Source: Candidatus Syntropharchaeum sp.
Lineage (GTDB): Archaea > Halobacteriota > Syntropharchaeia > Syntropharchaeales > Syntropharchaeaceae
DNA: 46,438 nucleotides
Direction: 5' to 3'
Assembly: GCA_026134025.1 (NCBI GenBank)
Contig: JAOQII010000008.1
Location: 1 to 46,438, forward strand
Under the pieces are notes generated by a model. That model saw nothing but the letters and a program-made list of their open reading frames with translations. It made no database searches and was not told the DNA's origin. Both the position numbers and the translations under genes were made by a program. This document shows, one piece after another, positions 16,648-23,788 of this stretch; position 1 is the first letter of the stretch, and every line of letters begins with the position of its first letter.

Positions 16648-16944
16648 ATGAGAATGCCATCCGGGTTCTTCAAGTTCCATACACTGAGGCTTTTAAACGA
16701 GAAGCCGATGTATGGATACGAGATAATAAAGGAGATAGAAAGAAAGACAGAAAAGAAACCAAGTCAGGGTAGTATATATCCAATTCTCCATGAACTTGAG
16801 AAAAATGGTTTTGTTGAAGCTACGTGGCAGGTCGAAGAGAAAGGACCGAGCAGGAAATACTATAATATCACGGATAAGGGACGGGAGGAGTTTGAAAGGG
16901 CAAAGCAGAAACTAACAGAGGTCTTCAACGCACTTTTTGACTGA
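16648..16944 (+). CDS. PadR family transcriptional regulator
   Basis: The 98-residue winged-helix protein is a short PadR/Vir-type regulator. LRLLNEKPMYGYEIIKEIER is the typical first helix-turn segment, GSIYPILHELEKNGFVEATW is the recognition helix and wing start, and GPSRKYYNITDKGREEFERA is the wing. The C-terminal dimerisation helix is brief. The ATG at 16648 follows AAGAGGGAAC, a reasonable ribosome-binding site. It is divergent from the MFS exporter and probably represses it in response to the exported compound; this is inferred from position. Confidence 0.9.
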   Translation: MRMPSGFFKFHTLRLLNEKPMYGYEIIKEIERKTEKKPSQGSIYPILHELEKNGFVEATWQVEEKGPSRKYYNITDKGREEFERAKQKLTEVFNALFD

Positions 16945-16992
16945 GTGGAACATCCCGTGGCTTTTCACATTCGTTCCTCGGGAATAGAGATC

Positions 16993-17390
16993 TCACCAGA
17001 AAGCTTCTTCTGGTGTTTCCAGGTGTTCAAGGTCAGGCTGCCGTGTGGATAAGTTGTTGTACCATTCTGCAAACTCATCGAAGGTGTTACCTTCTTATTC
17101 CGATAGCTTTTATACCCAGGCTGTCAGGTGGCGTTTAAACTCCCAGTCCCTTTTCCCATCTCCCTTATGTGTCAGTATCCCTCAACTATCATCAAGGATT
17201 GTACAAACATAGGTGCTGTCTGGTCCTTTCTCATGCCAATCAATATGCCCGGCTGAGAGTGAATACACTCGCTCATAACGCATCCATCGTCGACGTTTCT
17301 TCTTTTTCTGATTCCTCCAATTGAGCTTCATCTCTCCCAAAAGAAGAGACCACGATACATTTTCCTGACCGAGAAATACTTTTGGGACTG
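16993..17390 (-). pseudogene. Decayed integrase-type transposase
   Basis: Minus-strand translation shows MKLNWRNQKKKKRRRWMRYE, RVYSLSAGHIDWHEKGPDST and YVCTILDDS, i.e. the linker and the first catalytic Asp (HIDW) of an IS481/IS3-like integrase core. After two in-frame stops, NTFDEFAEWYNNL and DLEHLETPEEAFW match the C-terminal end of the same family, whose usual text is DEF..WYN..RPH..L....TP.EAF. The middle of the core is missing and stops lie at several points, so it is inactive. It fills the 450-base gap between padR and the DUF1641 gene. It is a distant relative of the relic at 1-575. Confidence 0.8.
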
Positions 17391-17395
17391 TACAA

Positions 17396-17770
17396 TCAAG
17401 AAGTAGAAGCTTTCCCGATTGCTTTCAGCAGTGCCATCATGATGCCCATCCCCCGCTCCATGTACTCCTCAGCCTCCTCATCTAACTCTCCAGACGTGTA
17501 CTTCTCCATTACTCCTATCGGGTCCAACAACGCTCTATCCAGATCAGGATCCTGCATTGCCCGTTCCATGATCTCAATTAGATCTGTGCTCAGAAGTATG
17601 TTCACGAGCTTGAAGGTCGTAGAGAGTGCTTCTGAAAGGTCATGGATCATCTGATCATTCATATAGCTCTTGAGAAACCCAATTGTACCAAGTATCTCCC
17701 GTAGCGTCTCGATCTCTGATGGTTCCAACCCGGGTATCACAATCGTTTCATCTTGTGCCACACCTATCAC
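17396..17770 (-). CDS. DUF1641-like helical protein, partner of SQR
   Basis: The 124-residue, acidic and mostly helical protein resembles the DUF1641 family, small helical proteins often coded beside pyridine-nucleotide-disulfide oxidoreductases such as SQR-like proteins or formate dehydrogenases. Visible are LEPSEIETLREILGTIGFLK, an amphipathic centre and the Met-rich tail GMGIMMALLKAIGKASTS. No cofactor motifs or membrane helices are seen. It starts 3 bases after the SQR stop, so the two are co-translated. The stop falls a few bases from the transposase relic, so the original C-terminus may have been lost. Confidence 0.6.
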   Translation of the reverse strand: MIGVAQDETIVIPGLEPSEIETLREILGTIGFLKSYMNDQMIHDLSEALSTTFKLVNILLSTDLIEIMERAMQDPDLDRALLDPIGVMEKYTSGELDEEAEEYMERGMGIMMALLKAIGKASTS

Positions 17771-17773
17771 CTC

Positions 17774-18973
17774 CTACATCACTGCTTTGATCGCACCATC
17801 CCAGTAGATATAGTAGTACGTGCGATAGAGGAACCAACCCAGCTCTGTTGCTTTAAATGGCTCAAGCGGCTTTTCATAGTTCCACGTCGCGATGTACGCC
17901 TCACCCCTGGTTCTTGATGTGTATCTTGATCCAACAAATGGGCATCCGGTCTCTCCCAGATAAGAAACTTTGCTACCATTTCCTCTTATCTCATTTATCA
18001 GGTTTTGAGCCACGATATATGCCTGATAATGAGCACCTATCCCTGTCTTGAGGATCTCTGCAGGGCCTATATCTCCAAGTGCATAAACCTCCTCATAGCT
18101 TTCGCTACCTCTGTGATACTGGAGCGTATGCTTATCTACAGGAATCCACCCATTCTCATCTGTTATACCCGAATCCAGCATTGCCTTCGTATTTGTGTAA
18201 GGAGGTATCGTGACAAGGAGATCATATTCTATCTTTTCACCGTCCACTGATACCACCTCTTTTTGCCCCGCATTGACCTCATCAACCACGAACTTCCTGA
18301 TGAGTTCGATATCTCGCTCCTCAAATACGCTACTTATGATGGCGTTGTAAGCAGGAGGACCTATAAGCTCGATCGGCAAAAGGTATGTGATCTCAACATC
18401 CTTGCGTATATCTTCGCCCCTGATATATCTCAGATACGCATCAAGTAATACCGTGAATTTCCCTGGTGCCCCGGGACATGGAATGGGCATCCTGGCAGTA
18501 AGTATCACTACTTTTCCACTGTCAAAGTTTTTTAATTTCTCTCCTAACCTTAATGCATCATCTATTGATGTGTAGAAGCTGTTGAAGTCCTTTGATAGTC
18601 CTGGTATCTGATCCACATCTGCCCTGCACCCGGTTGCAATCACAAGATAGTCATAAGCATACGTCTTACCACTTTCAACCGTCACTTCCTTTTTCTTAAG
18701 GTCAACTCGTTTTACCTCTCCATCCACGCCAAATACCGCCTTAACCCTCGGGCTGATCAACATCCGTCTTGGTCTTGTGATATCATCTGGGGTATACAGA
18801 CCGAATGGGAGAAATGTAAAGCCACCCTGGTTTATGTTCACGTCATTCCTGTCAAGAATTGTTATCTCCAGCTTATCCCTGGCTATATCTCTTCGAAACT
18901 CTCGCGCCAGCTTGTTTGCCACCACGGATCCAGCAGCACCAGCTCCTAAAATTAATACCTTCTGTTTTGACAT
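17774..18973 (-). CDS. Sulfide:quinone oxidoreductase-like flavoprotein
   Basis: The 399-residue FAD protein starts at ATG 18973 (MSKQKVLILGAGAAG); the frame could extend to 18994 but the TATA box fits 18973. The N-terminal dinucleotide fold has GAGAAG at 10-15, ATGCRAD is the second FAD motif, and YALGDIG near 298-303 is the C-terminal FAD motif. Cys116, Cys166 (PIPCPGAPGK) and Cys344 (TGCPFVGSR) correspond in position to the three redox cysteines of SQR. The Tyr/Trp-rich C-terminus could be the membrane-attachment region. SQR oxidises sulfide to polysulfur and reduces a membrane quinone; a different sulfur or NADH-type role remains possible. Confidence 0.8.
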   Translation of the reverse strand: MSKQKVLILGAGAAGSVVANKLAREFRRDIARDKLEITILDRNDVNINQGGFTFLPFGLYTPDDITRPRRMLISPRVKAVFGVDGEVKRVDLKKKEVTVESGKTYAYDYLVIATGCRADVDQIPGLSKDFNSFYTSIDDALRLGEKLKNFDSGKVVILTARMPIPCPGAPGKFTVLLDAYLRYIRGEDIRKDVEITYLLPIELIGPPAYNAIISSVFEERDIELIRKFVVDEVNAGQKEVVSVDGEKIEYDLLVTIPPYTNTKAMLDSGITDENGWIPVDKHTLQYHRGSESYEEVYALGDIGPAEILKTGIGAHYQAYIVAQNLINEIRGNGSKVSYLGETGCPFVGSRYTSRTRGEAYIATWNYEKPLEPFKATELGWFLYRTYYYIYWDGAIKAVM

Positions 18974-18996
18974 ATAAATAGAGAAACGTCTCAAAA

Positions 18997-19004
18997 ATAT
19001 AAAT
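18997..19004 (-). promoter_or_regulatory. TATA box of the SQR-DUF1641 operon
   Basis: On the minus strand the sequence reads ATTTATAT, 24-31 bases upstream of the SQR ATG at 18973, predicting a transcript that starts at or within a few bases of the start codon. Confidence 0.55.
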
Positions 19005-19027
19005 TTTTTGGTTTAGTTCTGCTTTTA

Positions 19028-19044
19028 ACTAAACATTGTTTAGT
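19028..19044. promoter_or_regulatory. Perfect 7-bp inverted repeat upstream of the SQR promoter
   Basis: ACTAAAC and GTTTAGT are exact inverted copies around ATT. The repeat begins 24 bases upstream of the TATA box on the SQR side, where archaeal activators commonly bind. The arms and short spacer suit a dimeric winged-helix regulator. No cognate regulator gene is adjacent. Confidence 0.5.
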
Positions 19045-19139
19045 AGAAAATCAGAATAAGATATGAATGTAATAATCCGAATTGATATTCTACTCTGAGT
19101 TTATCTAACCACTTGGAGTTTCTATGATTACTTAGGAGA

Positions 19140-19182
19140 ATTTTGATTTACTCAATCTCACACACCAATCAAAACTTAAAAC
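19140..19182. repeat. Short dispersed repeat, copy 1 (inverted TTTTGATT ends)
   Basis: The segment begins ATTTTGATTTA and ends CACACCAATCAAAACTTAAA plus AC, so TTTTGATT and AATCAAAA form an imperfectly spaced hairpin. A close copy in the same orientation lies at 30242-30282, identical in the first 11 and the last 12 bases. Both copies are next to transposase relics, so this may be an IS end or a small non-autonomous element. Confidence 0.6.
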
Positions 19183-19219
19183 CTCATCTTTTGCGTTTTG
19201 CACATGAAACGTTGCCCAC

Positions 19220-19390
19220 AGGAATGGGCTGTTCACTTATCACACCAGAGAGTCCAATCTCAACAGGTTCATCACCAAACCCAGATGGAACGAGTTAGAG
19301 ATGGTATCGAAGTATGCTTGGCGGTGGGATATCAAGGTGTGGCACAGGGAGGGTAAAGGGAGCTACGGGTTAGAGGATTGCGCTGGGTAC
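19220..19390 (+). pseudogene. IS4-like DDE transposase, C-terminal fragment
   Basis: In the frame of ATG 19301, extended upstream to about 19220, the translation is RNGLFTYHTRESNLNRFI, then TKPRWNELEMVSKYAWRW and DIKVWHREGKGSYGLEDC. The pattern W-I-V-x-HRE-x-K-x-x-YGLEDC is the last catalytic block (the Glu of HRE) of IS4/IS701-type transposases. Sequence before and after is unrelated, so only this block remains. It lies between the dispersed repeat and the secreted-protein fragment. Confidence 0.72.
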
Positions 19391-19399
19391 CTGCTGAGC

Positions 19400-19628
19400 T
19401 TGTTGTTCAGCTCATCCAGGGCAGCTTCAAAATCGACGATACAGGGTGTTACAATCACGTTCAGCGGCAGGAAACACGATCGGCATCGCGACAGTGAAGG
19501 CAGCAACACCTGGCTCAGCAACAACACAACCATGGTTCTATGCAACAAGCGATAGCACATACTACAACTACGACGATGCAACAACAAACATTACAGTTCT
19601 CCCATCAGGTCAGATCACACTCAGCTGA
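19400..19628 (+). pseudogene. C-terminal fragment of a Thr/Ser-rich, probably extracellular protein, frameshifted
   Basis: One frame reads SKSTIQGVTITFSG and then loses sense. The +1 frame continues GNTIGIATVKAATPGSATTQ, PWFYATSDSTYYNYDDAT and TNITVLPSGQITLS before a stop at 19628. Joined, this looks like the end of a beta-rich secreted or S-layer-like protein (Thr, Ser, Tyr, Asn-rich, no Lys clusters). There is no signal peptide or start left. The specific family is not recognised. T-rich sequence after the stop resembles an archaeal terminator. Confidence 0.5.
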
Positions 19629-20512
19629 TCTGGTGGGATTTTATTTTTTATTCCACTTTTTCTATCGATATAAAACATTGTGAGCCATACTGTGATCAGT
19701 GCGATGACCAGAGGCATCACGATGAGTGAGAAACCGATCTGTAGTATAACCTGGAAGATGCTTCCAATTACAGGGATTGGTGAGACGATCATCAGGAGGA
19801 TCATGTATGGAATCTCGATCACAAATATGACTGCGACCATAATCACAGCAAGCAGGAAGAGATCAAGCTTATTTGAGCTGAAAACGCTGTATGATCTTTT
19901 TATCCCCTCAATTGCTCCTACATCATCGACAACGATCGCAAATCGCGCGAGATAAAGTGAGAATGCGATAAAGATTAGATAGAGAAACATAACCAGGAAT
20001 CCGAAGATCAAGAGCATAACACCAGCTGCCTCAGATGTGGATATAACGAGTATACCTGGGATGAGTGCAATAAACCCAAGCATAGAGAGGATGGCAATTA
20101 TGATGTTCGATGCGAGGACGCTCAAGAAATGGCGCATCCCATACTCAAACATATCCCTGATCGTACTTTCCCCGGTCTCGATCGCACGCTTTGCCATCCC
20201 GATAGCCCCTGCCCAGATAAATGCATCGATTAAGAGAAACAGGACCGTCATAACGATTAAGCCAATTACAAATAGGACGATATAAGGAGCGATAAGCTCC
20301 TCTGCCCAAAGAAAATCCTCAAAAGAAGGATTTGAGCCTATATTTTCAAGATATGGGATAAGCGGGGCTAATGCAGTAACAAATATAACTAAAAATATGA
20401 TGATCATCGCAACCCAGAATAAAACCTGCTCAAGGACAAATGGTATGCATAGATTGAGGTTGCGCTTCCATGTATCAAAGCCATCCCCCAGAATCGTTCC
20501 AAGATCGTTCAT
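19610..20512 (-). CDS. Multi-spanning membrane protein, DUF7847-like
   Basis: A roughly 300-residue hydrophobic protein with about six or seven membrane helices. I start it at ATG 20512 (MNDLGTILGDGFDTWKRNLN), because the upstream codons to 20536 add a hydrophobic non-family stretch. GDGFDTWKRNLNLCIPFVLE resembles the start of the DUF7847/glycerophosphoryl-diester-phosphodiesterase membrane domain families common in halo- and methanoarchaea, followed by blocks such as GAIGMAKRAIETGES and the amphipathic YSVFSSNKLDLFLLAV. Function is unknown. It follows the regulator gene on the same strand and its 3' end overlaps the pseudogene fragment by 19 bases. Confidence 0.7.
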   Translation of the reverse strand: MNDLGTILGDGFDTWKRNLNLCIPFVLEQVLFWVAMIIIFLVIFVTALAPLIPYLENIGSNPSFEDFLWAEELIAPYIVLFVIGLIVMTVLFLLIDAFIWAGAIGMAKRAIETGESTIRDMFEYGMRHFLSVLASNIIIAILSMLGFIALIPGILVISTSEAAGVMLLIFGFLVMFLYLIFIAFSLYLARFAIVVDDVGAIEGIKRSYSVFSSNKLDLFLLAVIMVAVIFVIEIPYMILLMIVSPIPVIGSIFQVILQIGFSLIVMPLVIALITVWLTMFYIDRKSGIKNKIPPDQLSVI

Positions 20513-20545
20513 AAATATTAAAAAGAGATGCCTCAATATAAAATA

Positions 20546-21067
20546 TTACCCACTCTTCTTTGCTGCGAGCTTGATCGCCTCTATCACGCTTGATCTCGGT
20601 CTTATCGTGGCAACAGGTATATTTGTTATTTTCTCTATGATAGGACTGCAGATTGGAGCGCATACGAGTGCTGCTGCACCGTCTTTTTCTGCCTGAACTC
20701 CAGCGATGATTGCATCTTCCATATTTGTAACCGCGTACTCCTTTAGCTTTCTTCTTTTTTCCCCGAAAGTCACGTCTTTCATCTCTACATTATCCAGAAT
20801 TCCCCTGGATGCAATTACAGCGATAAATCCGTGCTTTTTAACCCCCTCGATCTCTCTTATCGTGCAAACGATTCTTCTGAAGGTCTCCATCTTTGGATCT
20901 CGTTCACCTGAGAGGATCTTATAAAGTGTGCTCGCTGGTATTCCCGCTCTTTCGCTGAATTCACCCACTGTCATGCCGAGTTCCTGCTTTATCGTCCTTC
21001 TAAGGAGGGATGAGATCTCTTCATTCGATCTGAAGGTCTCTGACACAAGCCTGTCTGCAACTCCCAT
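20546..21067 (-). CDS. HTH transcriptional regulator with C-terminal sensory-like domain
   Basis: The 173-residue protein has an XRE-type helix-turn-helix at about 33-65 (LGMTVGEFSERAGIPASTLY and KILSGERDPKMETFRRI). The alpha/beta C-terminal domain (GFIAVIASRGILDN, EDAIIAGVQAEKDGAAALVC, IEKITNIPVATIRPRSS) resembles the PrpR-N-type sensory fold in its alternating strands and the ending IPVATI. It is divergent from the ABC transporter, separated by 97 bases that contain an inverted repeat, so it plausibly controls that transporter and itself. The inducer is unknown. The HTH call is firm; the sensory-domain assignment is tentative. Confidence 0.8.
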   Translation of the reverse strand: MGVADRLVSETFRSNEEISSLLRRTIKQELGMTVGEFSERAGIPASTLYKILSGERDPKMETFRRIVCTIREIEGVKKHGFIAVIASRGILDNVEMKDVTFGEKRRKLKEYAVTNMEDAIIAGVQAEKDGAAALVCAPICSPIIEKITNIPVATIRPRSSVIEAIKLAAKKSG

Positions 21068-21104
21068 AAAATAGGCTAAAACGGTAATTTATTTATACTT
21101 TTGG

Positions 21105-21118
21105 GTAGCTCACGCTAC
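21105..21118. promoter_or_regulatory. Inverted repeat between the divergent regulator and ABC transporter promoters
   Basis: GTAGC and GCTAC flank TCAC, midway between a TATA-like ATTTATACTTT stretch serving the regulator and the CTATAAAT box serving the transporter. The position fits an operator for the adjacent HTH protein; the arms are only 5 bases, so chance is possible. Confidence 0.4.
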
Positions 21119-21132
21119 ATAACAACCACAAA

Positions 21133-21140
21133 CTATAAAT
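21133..21140 (+). promoter_or_regulatory. TATA box of the ABC transporter operon
   Basis: CTATAAAT lies 25-32 bases upstream of the ATG at 21165, predicting a near-leaderless message for the three-gene transporter operon. Confidence 0.55.
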
Positions 21141-21164
21141 ATTGACCGTCTATGAAATGTAATT

Positions 21165-22202
21165 ATGCACAAAAAATTGCTGGTTTGTATAGTGATGGTC
21201 ACCGCTGTTTTAGCGTTCTCGGGTTGTGTCACGCCAGAAGAAAAGACGACATCCAGCCTGCGGATAGGTTTTCAGCCATCAGCCCATCATGCAGCAGGGA
21301 TGATCGCACTTGAGAAAGGATACTTTGAGGATGCGGGCATAGATGCAGAGGTAGCAGATATCTACTGGGGTGGGGGATCGCCTGAGATGGAAGCGATGCG
21401 AGCGGGTGAGATGAACGTCGCCTATGTTGGAATATCACCAGTTATCAATGCGATAGGGCATGGAGTTAATGCAAAGGTTGTTGCCGCTGCCCAGAAAGAG
21501 GCGCAGGTGCTTGTTGTTGCTGCAACAAATGGTACACCTGACTGGACATATACACAACCCTCAGACCTTGAAGGGAAGACGATCGGGACGCTTACAATGG
21601 GATCGATCCAGGATGTCGTACTTGATAACTGGATGAATCGTATGGAGGCTGAAGGAAAGCTTGATAAGAGCAAGGTTTCGATTAAGGGAATGGGTATAGG
21701 TGATATGATGACAGGACTTAATACAAAACAACTTGATGCAATATACCTCTCAGAGGAGCTCACAGAGATACCGGTTATTGCTGGATACGGCGCTTTTACA
21801 AATCTCACATCGAAAGAGACGTACCCTGATCATCCATGCTGTGTGCTTCTTGTATCCGATGAGCTCATCAAGAATCACCCTGATGTCGTGAAGAAACTCG
21901 TTGAGATCCATATCAATGCAACAGAATTTGCTATAAATAATCCTGAGGAGACAACAGAGATCGTCAATGATTTTCTCGACTGGGAGGGGCATGGATACCC
22001 CAAGGAAGCGATCTTACGCGGGCTTAAAGGTGAAGGACCGATACCGATAGGTTTTGATACAAATCCACATCATATAACCGATGCAACGATGGAACTTGTC
22101 CAGGTACACTATGAGCGAGGATATATCGACAAACCTCTGAGCGAGTCTGATATCTTTGATTATAGCTTCTATGATGAGATCATGCAGGAGCGGGGGATGT
22201 GA
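21165..22202 (+). CDS. ABC transporter substrate-binding lipoprotein (SsuA/TauA/NMT1-like)
   Basis: The 345-residue protein starts with a lipoprotein signal: MHKKLLVCIVMVTAVLAFSG followed by Cys21. After a short linker, LRIGFQPSAHHAAGMIALEK and GYFEDAGIDAEVADIYWGGG are the classical N-lobe of nitrate/sulfonate/taurine-type binding proteins. LEGKTIGTLTMGSIQDVVLD is the hinge-region motif and the C-lobe ends with LSESDIFDYSFYDEIM. It would capture an organic anion outside the membrane and deliver it to the permease. The ligand cannot be deduced (sulfonate, nitrate, thiamin precursor or other). It overlaps the permease gene by 4 bases. Confidence 0.88.
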   Translation: MHKKLLVCIVMVTAVLAFSGCVTPEEKTTSSLRIGFQPSAHHAAGMIALEKGYFEDAGIDAEVADIYWGGGSPEMEAMRAGEMNVAYVGISPVINAIGHGVNAKVVAAAQKEAQVLVVAATNGTPDWTYTQPSDLEGKTIGTLTMGSIQDVVLDNWMNRMEAEGKLDKSKVSIKGMGIGDMMTGLNTKQLDAIYLSEELTEIPVIAGYGAFTNLTSKETYPDHPCCVLLVSDELIKNHPDVVKKLVEIHINATEFAINNPEETTEIVNDFLDWEGHGYPKEAILRGLKGEGPIPIGFDTNPHHITDATMELVQVHYERGYIDKPLSESDIFDYSFYDEIMQERGM

Positions 22203-22957
22203 ACAGAAGAGCCCTCAATATACTTGGTCTTATCATCTTTTTTCTTTTATGGCAGATCATCCCGATGACAGGAATGGTTGACCCAAACCATCTTCCTCCT
22301 TTTTCGGATGCGATCATGAAGATACCGGCAGAAATAGCCAAAGGTACGCTCCAGGCAGCACTTATTGAAAGCCTGATGCACTATGTGATTGGCTTTGGGG
22401 GAGCCCTTCTTGTCGCCATACCACTTGGCGTGATGATGGGAAGATTCGGGCTAATAGAAAATTTGCTTTACCCAATCGAAGAGATGATGCGGCCAATCCC
22501 TCCGATCGCCTGGATTCCAGTTGCGATAATCTGGTTCGGATTTACACCATGGGCTGCAGGCTTCATTATATTCATCGGTGCCTTGTTTCCCACGCTGATA
22601 AACACATACGATGGGACAAAAGGCGTGAGCAGGATTGATATAGAAGCCGCGATAACACTTGGTGTGAAGGATGAACTGACGATGATAAAAAAGGTCATTT
22701 TCCCTGCATCACTCCCAAACATCTTCACAGGGGTGAGGGTGAGCAATGCTGCGGCATGGATGTGTCTTGTCGCCGGTGAGATGTTCGGTGCAGGAGGGGG
22801 CATCGGGCTTGAACTCACGCTCTCAAGAAATTATATGGATATGGCACGGATCTTTGCATACATGCTTCTGCTTGGGATGATCGGGATCCTGACTGATATT
22901 ACACTGAGAAAATACGAGTCAAAGGTGCTTCGCTGGAGGAGAGGTATCGTAGCATGA
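22199..22957 (+). CDS. ABC transporter permease (SsuC/TauC-like)
   Basis: The 252-residue permease starts at GTG 22199, overlapping the stop of the binding-protein gene (GTGA). Six hydrophobic helices are visible; AAITLGVKDELTMIKKVIFP is the EAA loop that docks with the ATPase. RPIPPIAWIPVAIIWFGFTP is the conserved segment of the nitrate/sulfonate/taurine permease subfamily. It forms the membrane channel of the transporter with its neighbours. Confidence 0.9.
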   Translation: MNRRALNILGLIIFFLLWQIIPMTGMVDPNHLPPFSDAIMKIPAEIAKGTLQAALIESLMHYVIGFGGALLVAIPLGVMMGRFGLIENLLYPIEEMMRPIPPIAWIPVAIIWFGFTPWAAGFIIFIGALFPTLINTYDGTKGVSRIDIEAAITLGVKDELTMIKKVIFPASLPNIFTGVRVSNAAAWMCLVAGEMFGAGGGIGLELTLSRNYMDMARIFAYMLLLGMIGILTDITLRKYESKVLRWRRGIVA

Positions 22958-23712
22958 GCGCGATCCGGGTTGAAGGGCTTGCAAAGCGTTTTGGCGATCT
23001 TTTAGTCCTTGATAATCTGAGTTTTGAGGTTAAAGACGGGGAGATTCTCTGCATAGTTGGTCCATCTGGGTGCGGTAAGAGTACGATCTTAAGAGCCATC
23101 GTGGGGCTTGATCCTGACTATGAGGGGAAGATCTACATAGATGGAGAGCTTATCTCTGGATATAATCCAAAGATCGGATTTGTCTTCCAGGAACATGCAC
23201 TCTTTATGTGGAGAACGGTGATCAGGAATGTTGAATTTGGACTTGAGGTTAAGGGGGTCGATAAAAAGAGGCGAAAGGAGATCAGTATGGATGCGATCAA
23301 GCTGGTTGGGCTTGAAGGATTTGAGAACTGCTACCCCTATGAGCTTTCAGGAGGAATGAAACAGCGAGCGTCGCTTGCAAGGGTACTTGTAAACGATCCT
23401 GAGGTACTTTTGATGGATGAACCATTTGCCGCAGTTGACGCACAGACAAGAAACATCCTTCAGGAGGAACTCATCAACCTCTGGCAGCGTACCCAGAAGA
23501 CGATAATCTTTGTGACCCACTCGATCGATGAAGCGACATATCTCGGAAGTCGCATCATTGTGCTCGAAGCAAGACCATCGAAGGTGAGAAAAATCTTTGA
23601 TAACCCGGTACCACGCCCGAGAGATCGCACATCTATTCCCTGTGTGGAACTTCGAAGAGAAGTCCTCTCAGTTTTGAAAGAGGTGCGCGGCGAGGTAGAT
23701 CAGCATTCATAA
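22954..23712 (+). CDS. ABC transporter ATPase (SsuB/TauB-like)
   Basis: The 252-residue nucleotide-binding subunit has Walker A GPSGCGKST, Q-loop FVFQEHALFMW, signature LSGGMKQRASLARVL, Walker B VLLMDEPFAAVD and the switch His in FVTHSIDEA. It overlaps the permease by 4 bases and completes the operon. FQEHALFMWRTVIRNVEFGL is typical of the nitrate/sulfonate subfamily. A 76-base gap with its own TATA-like element separates it from the following dehydrogenase, so the latter may be transcribed independently. Confidence 0.92.
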   Translation: MSAIRVEGLAKRFGDLLVLDNLSFEVKDGEILCIVGPSGCGKSTILRAIVGLDPDYEGKIYIDGELISGYNPKIGFVFQEHALFMWRTVIRNVEFGLEVKGVDKKRRKEISMDAIKLVGLEGFENCYPYELSGGMKQRASLARVLVNDPEVLLMDEPFAAVDAQTRNILQEELINLWQRTQKTIIFVTHSIDEATYLGSRIIVLEARPSKVRKIFDNPVPRPRDRTSIPCVELRREVLSVLKEVRGEVDQHS

Positions 23713-23788
23713 AAATTGCATAAGTTTTAAATAGAGAACTATCATCATTAATTTGTATTTTACTAAAAGTAAAAGAGGAGATATAGAT

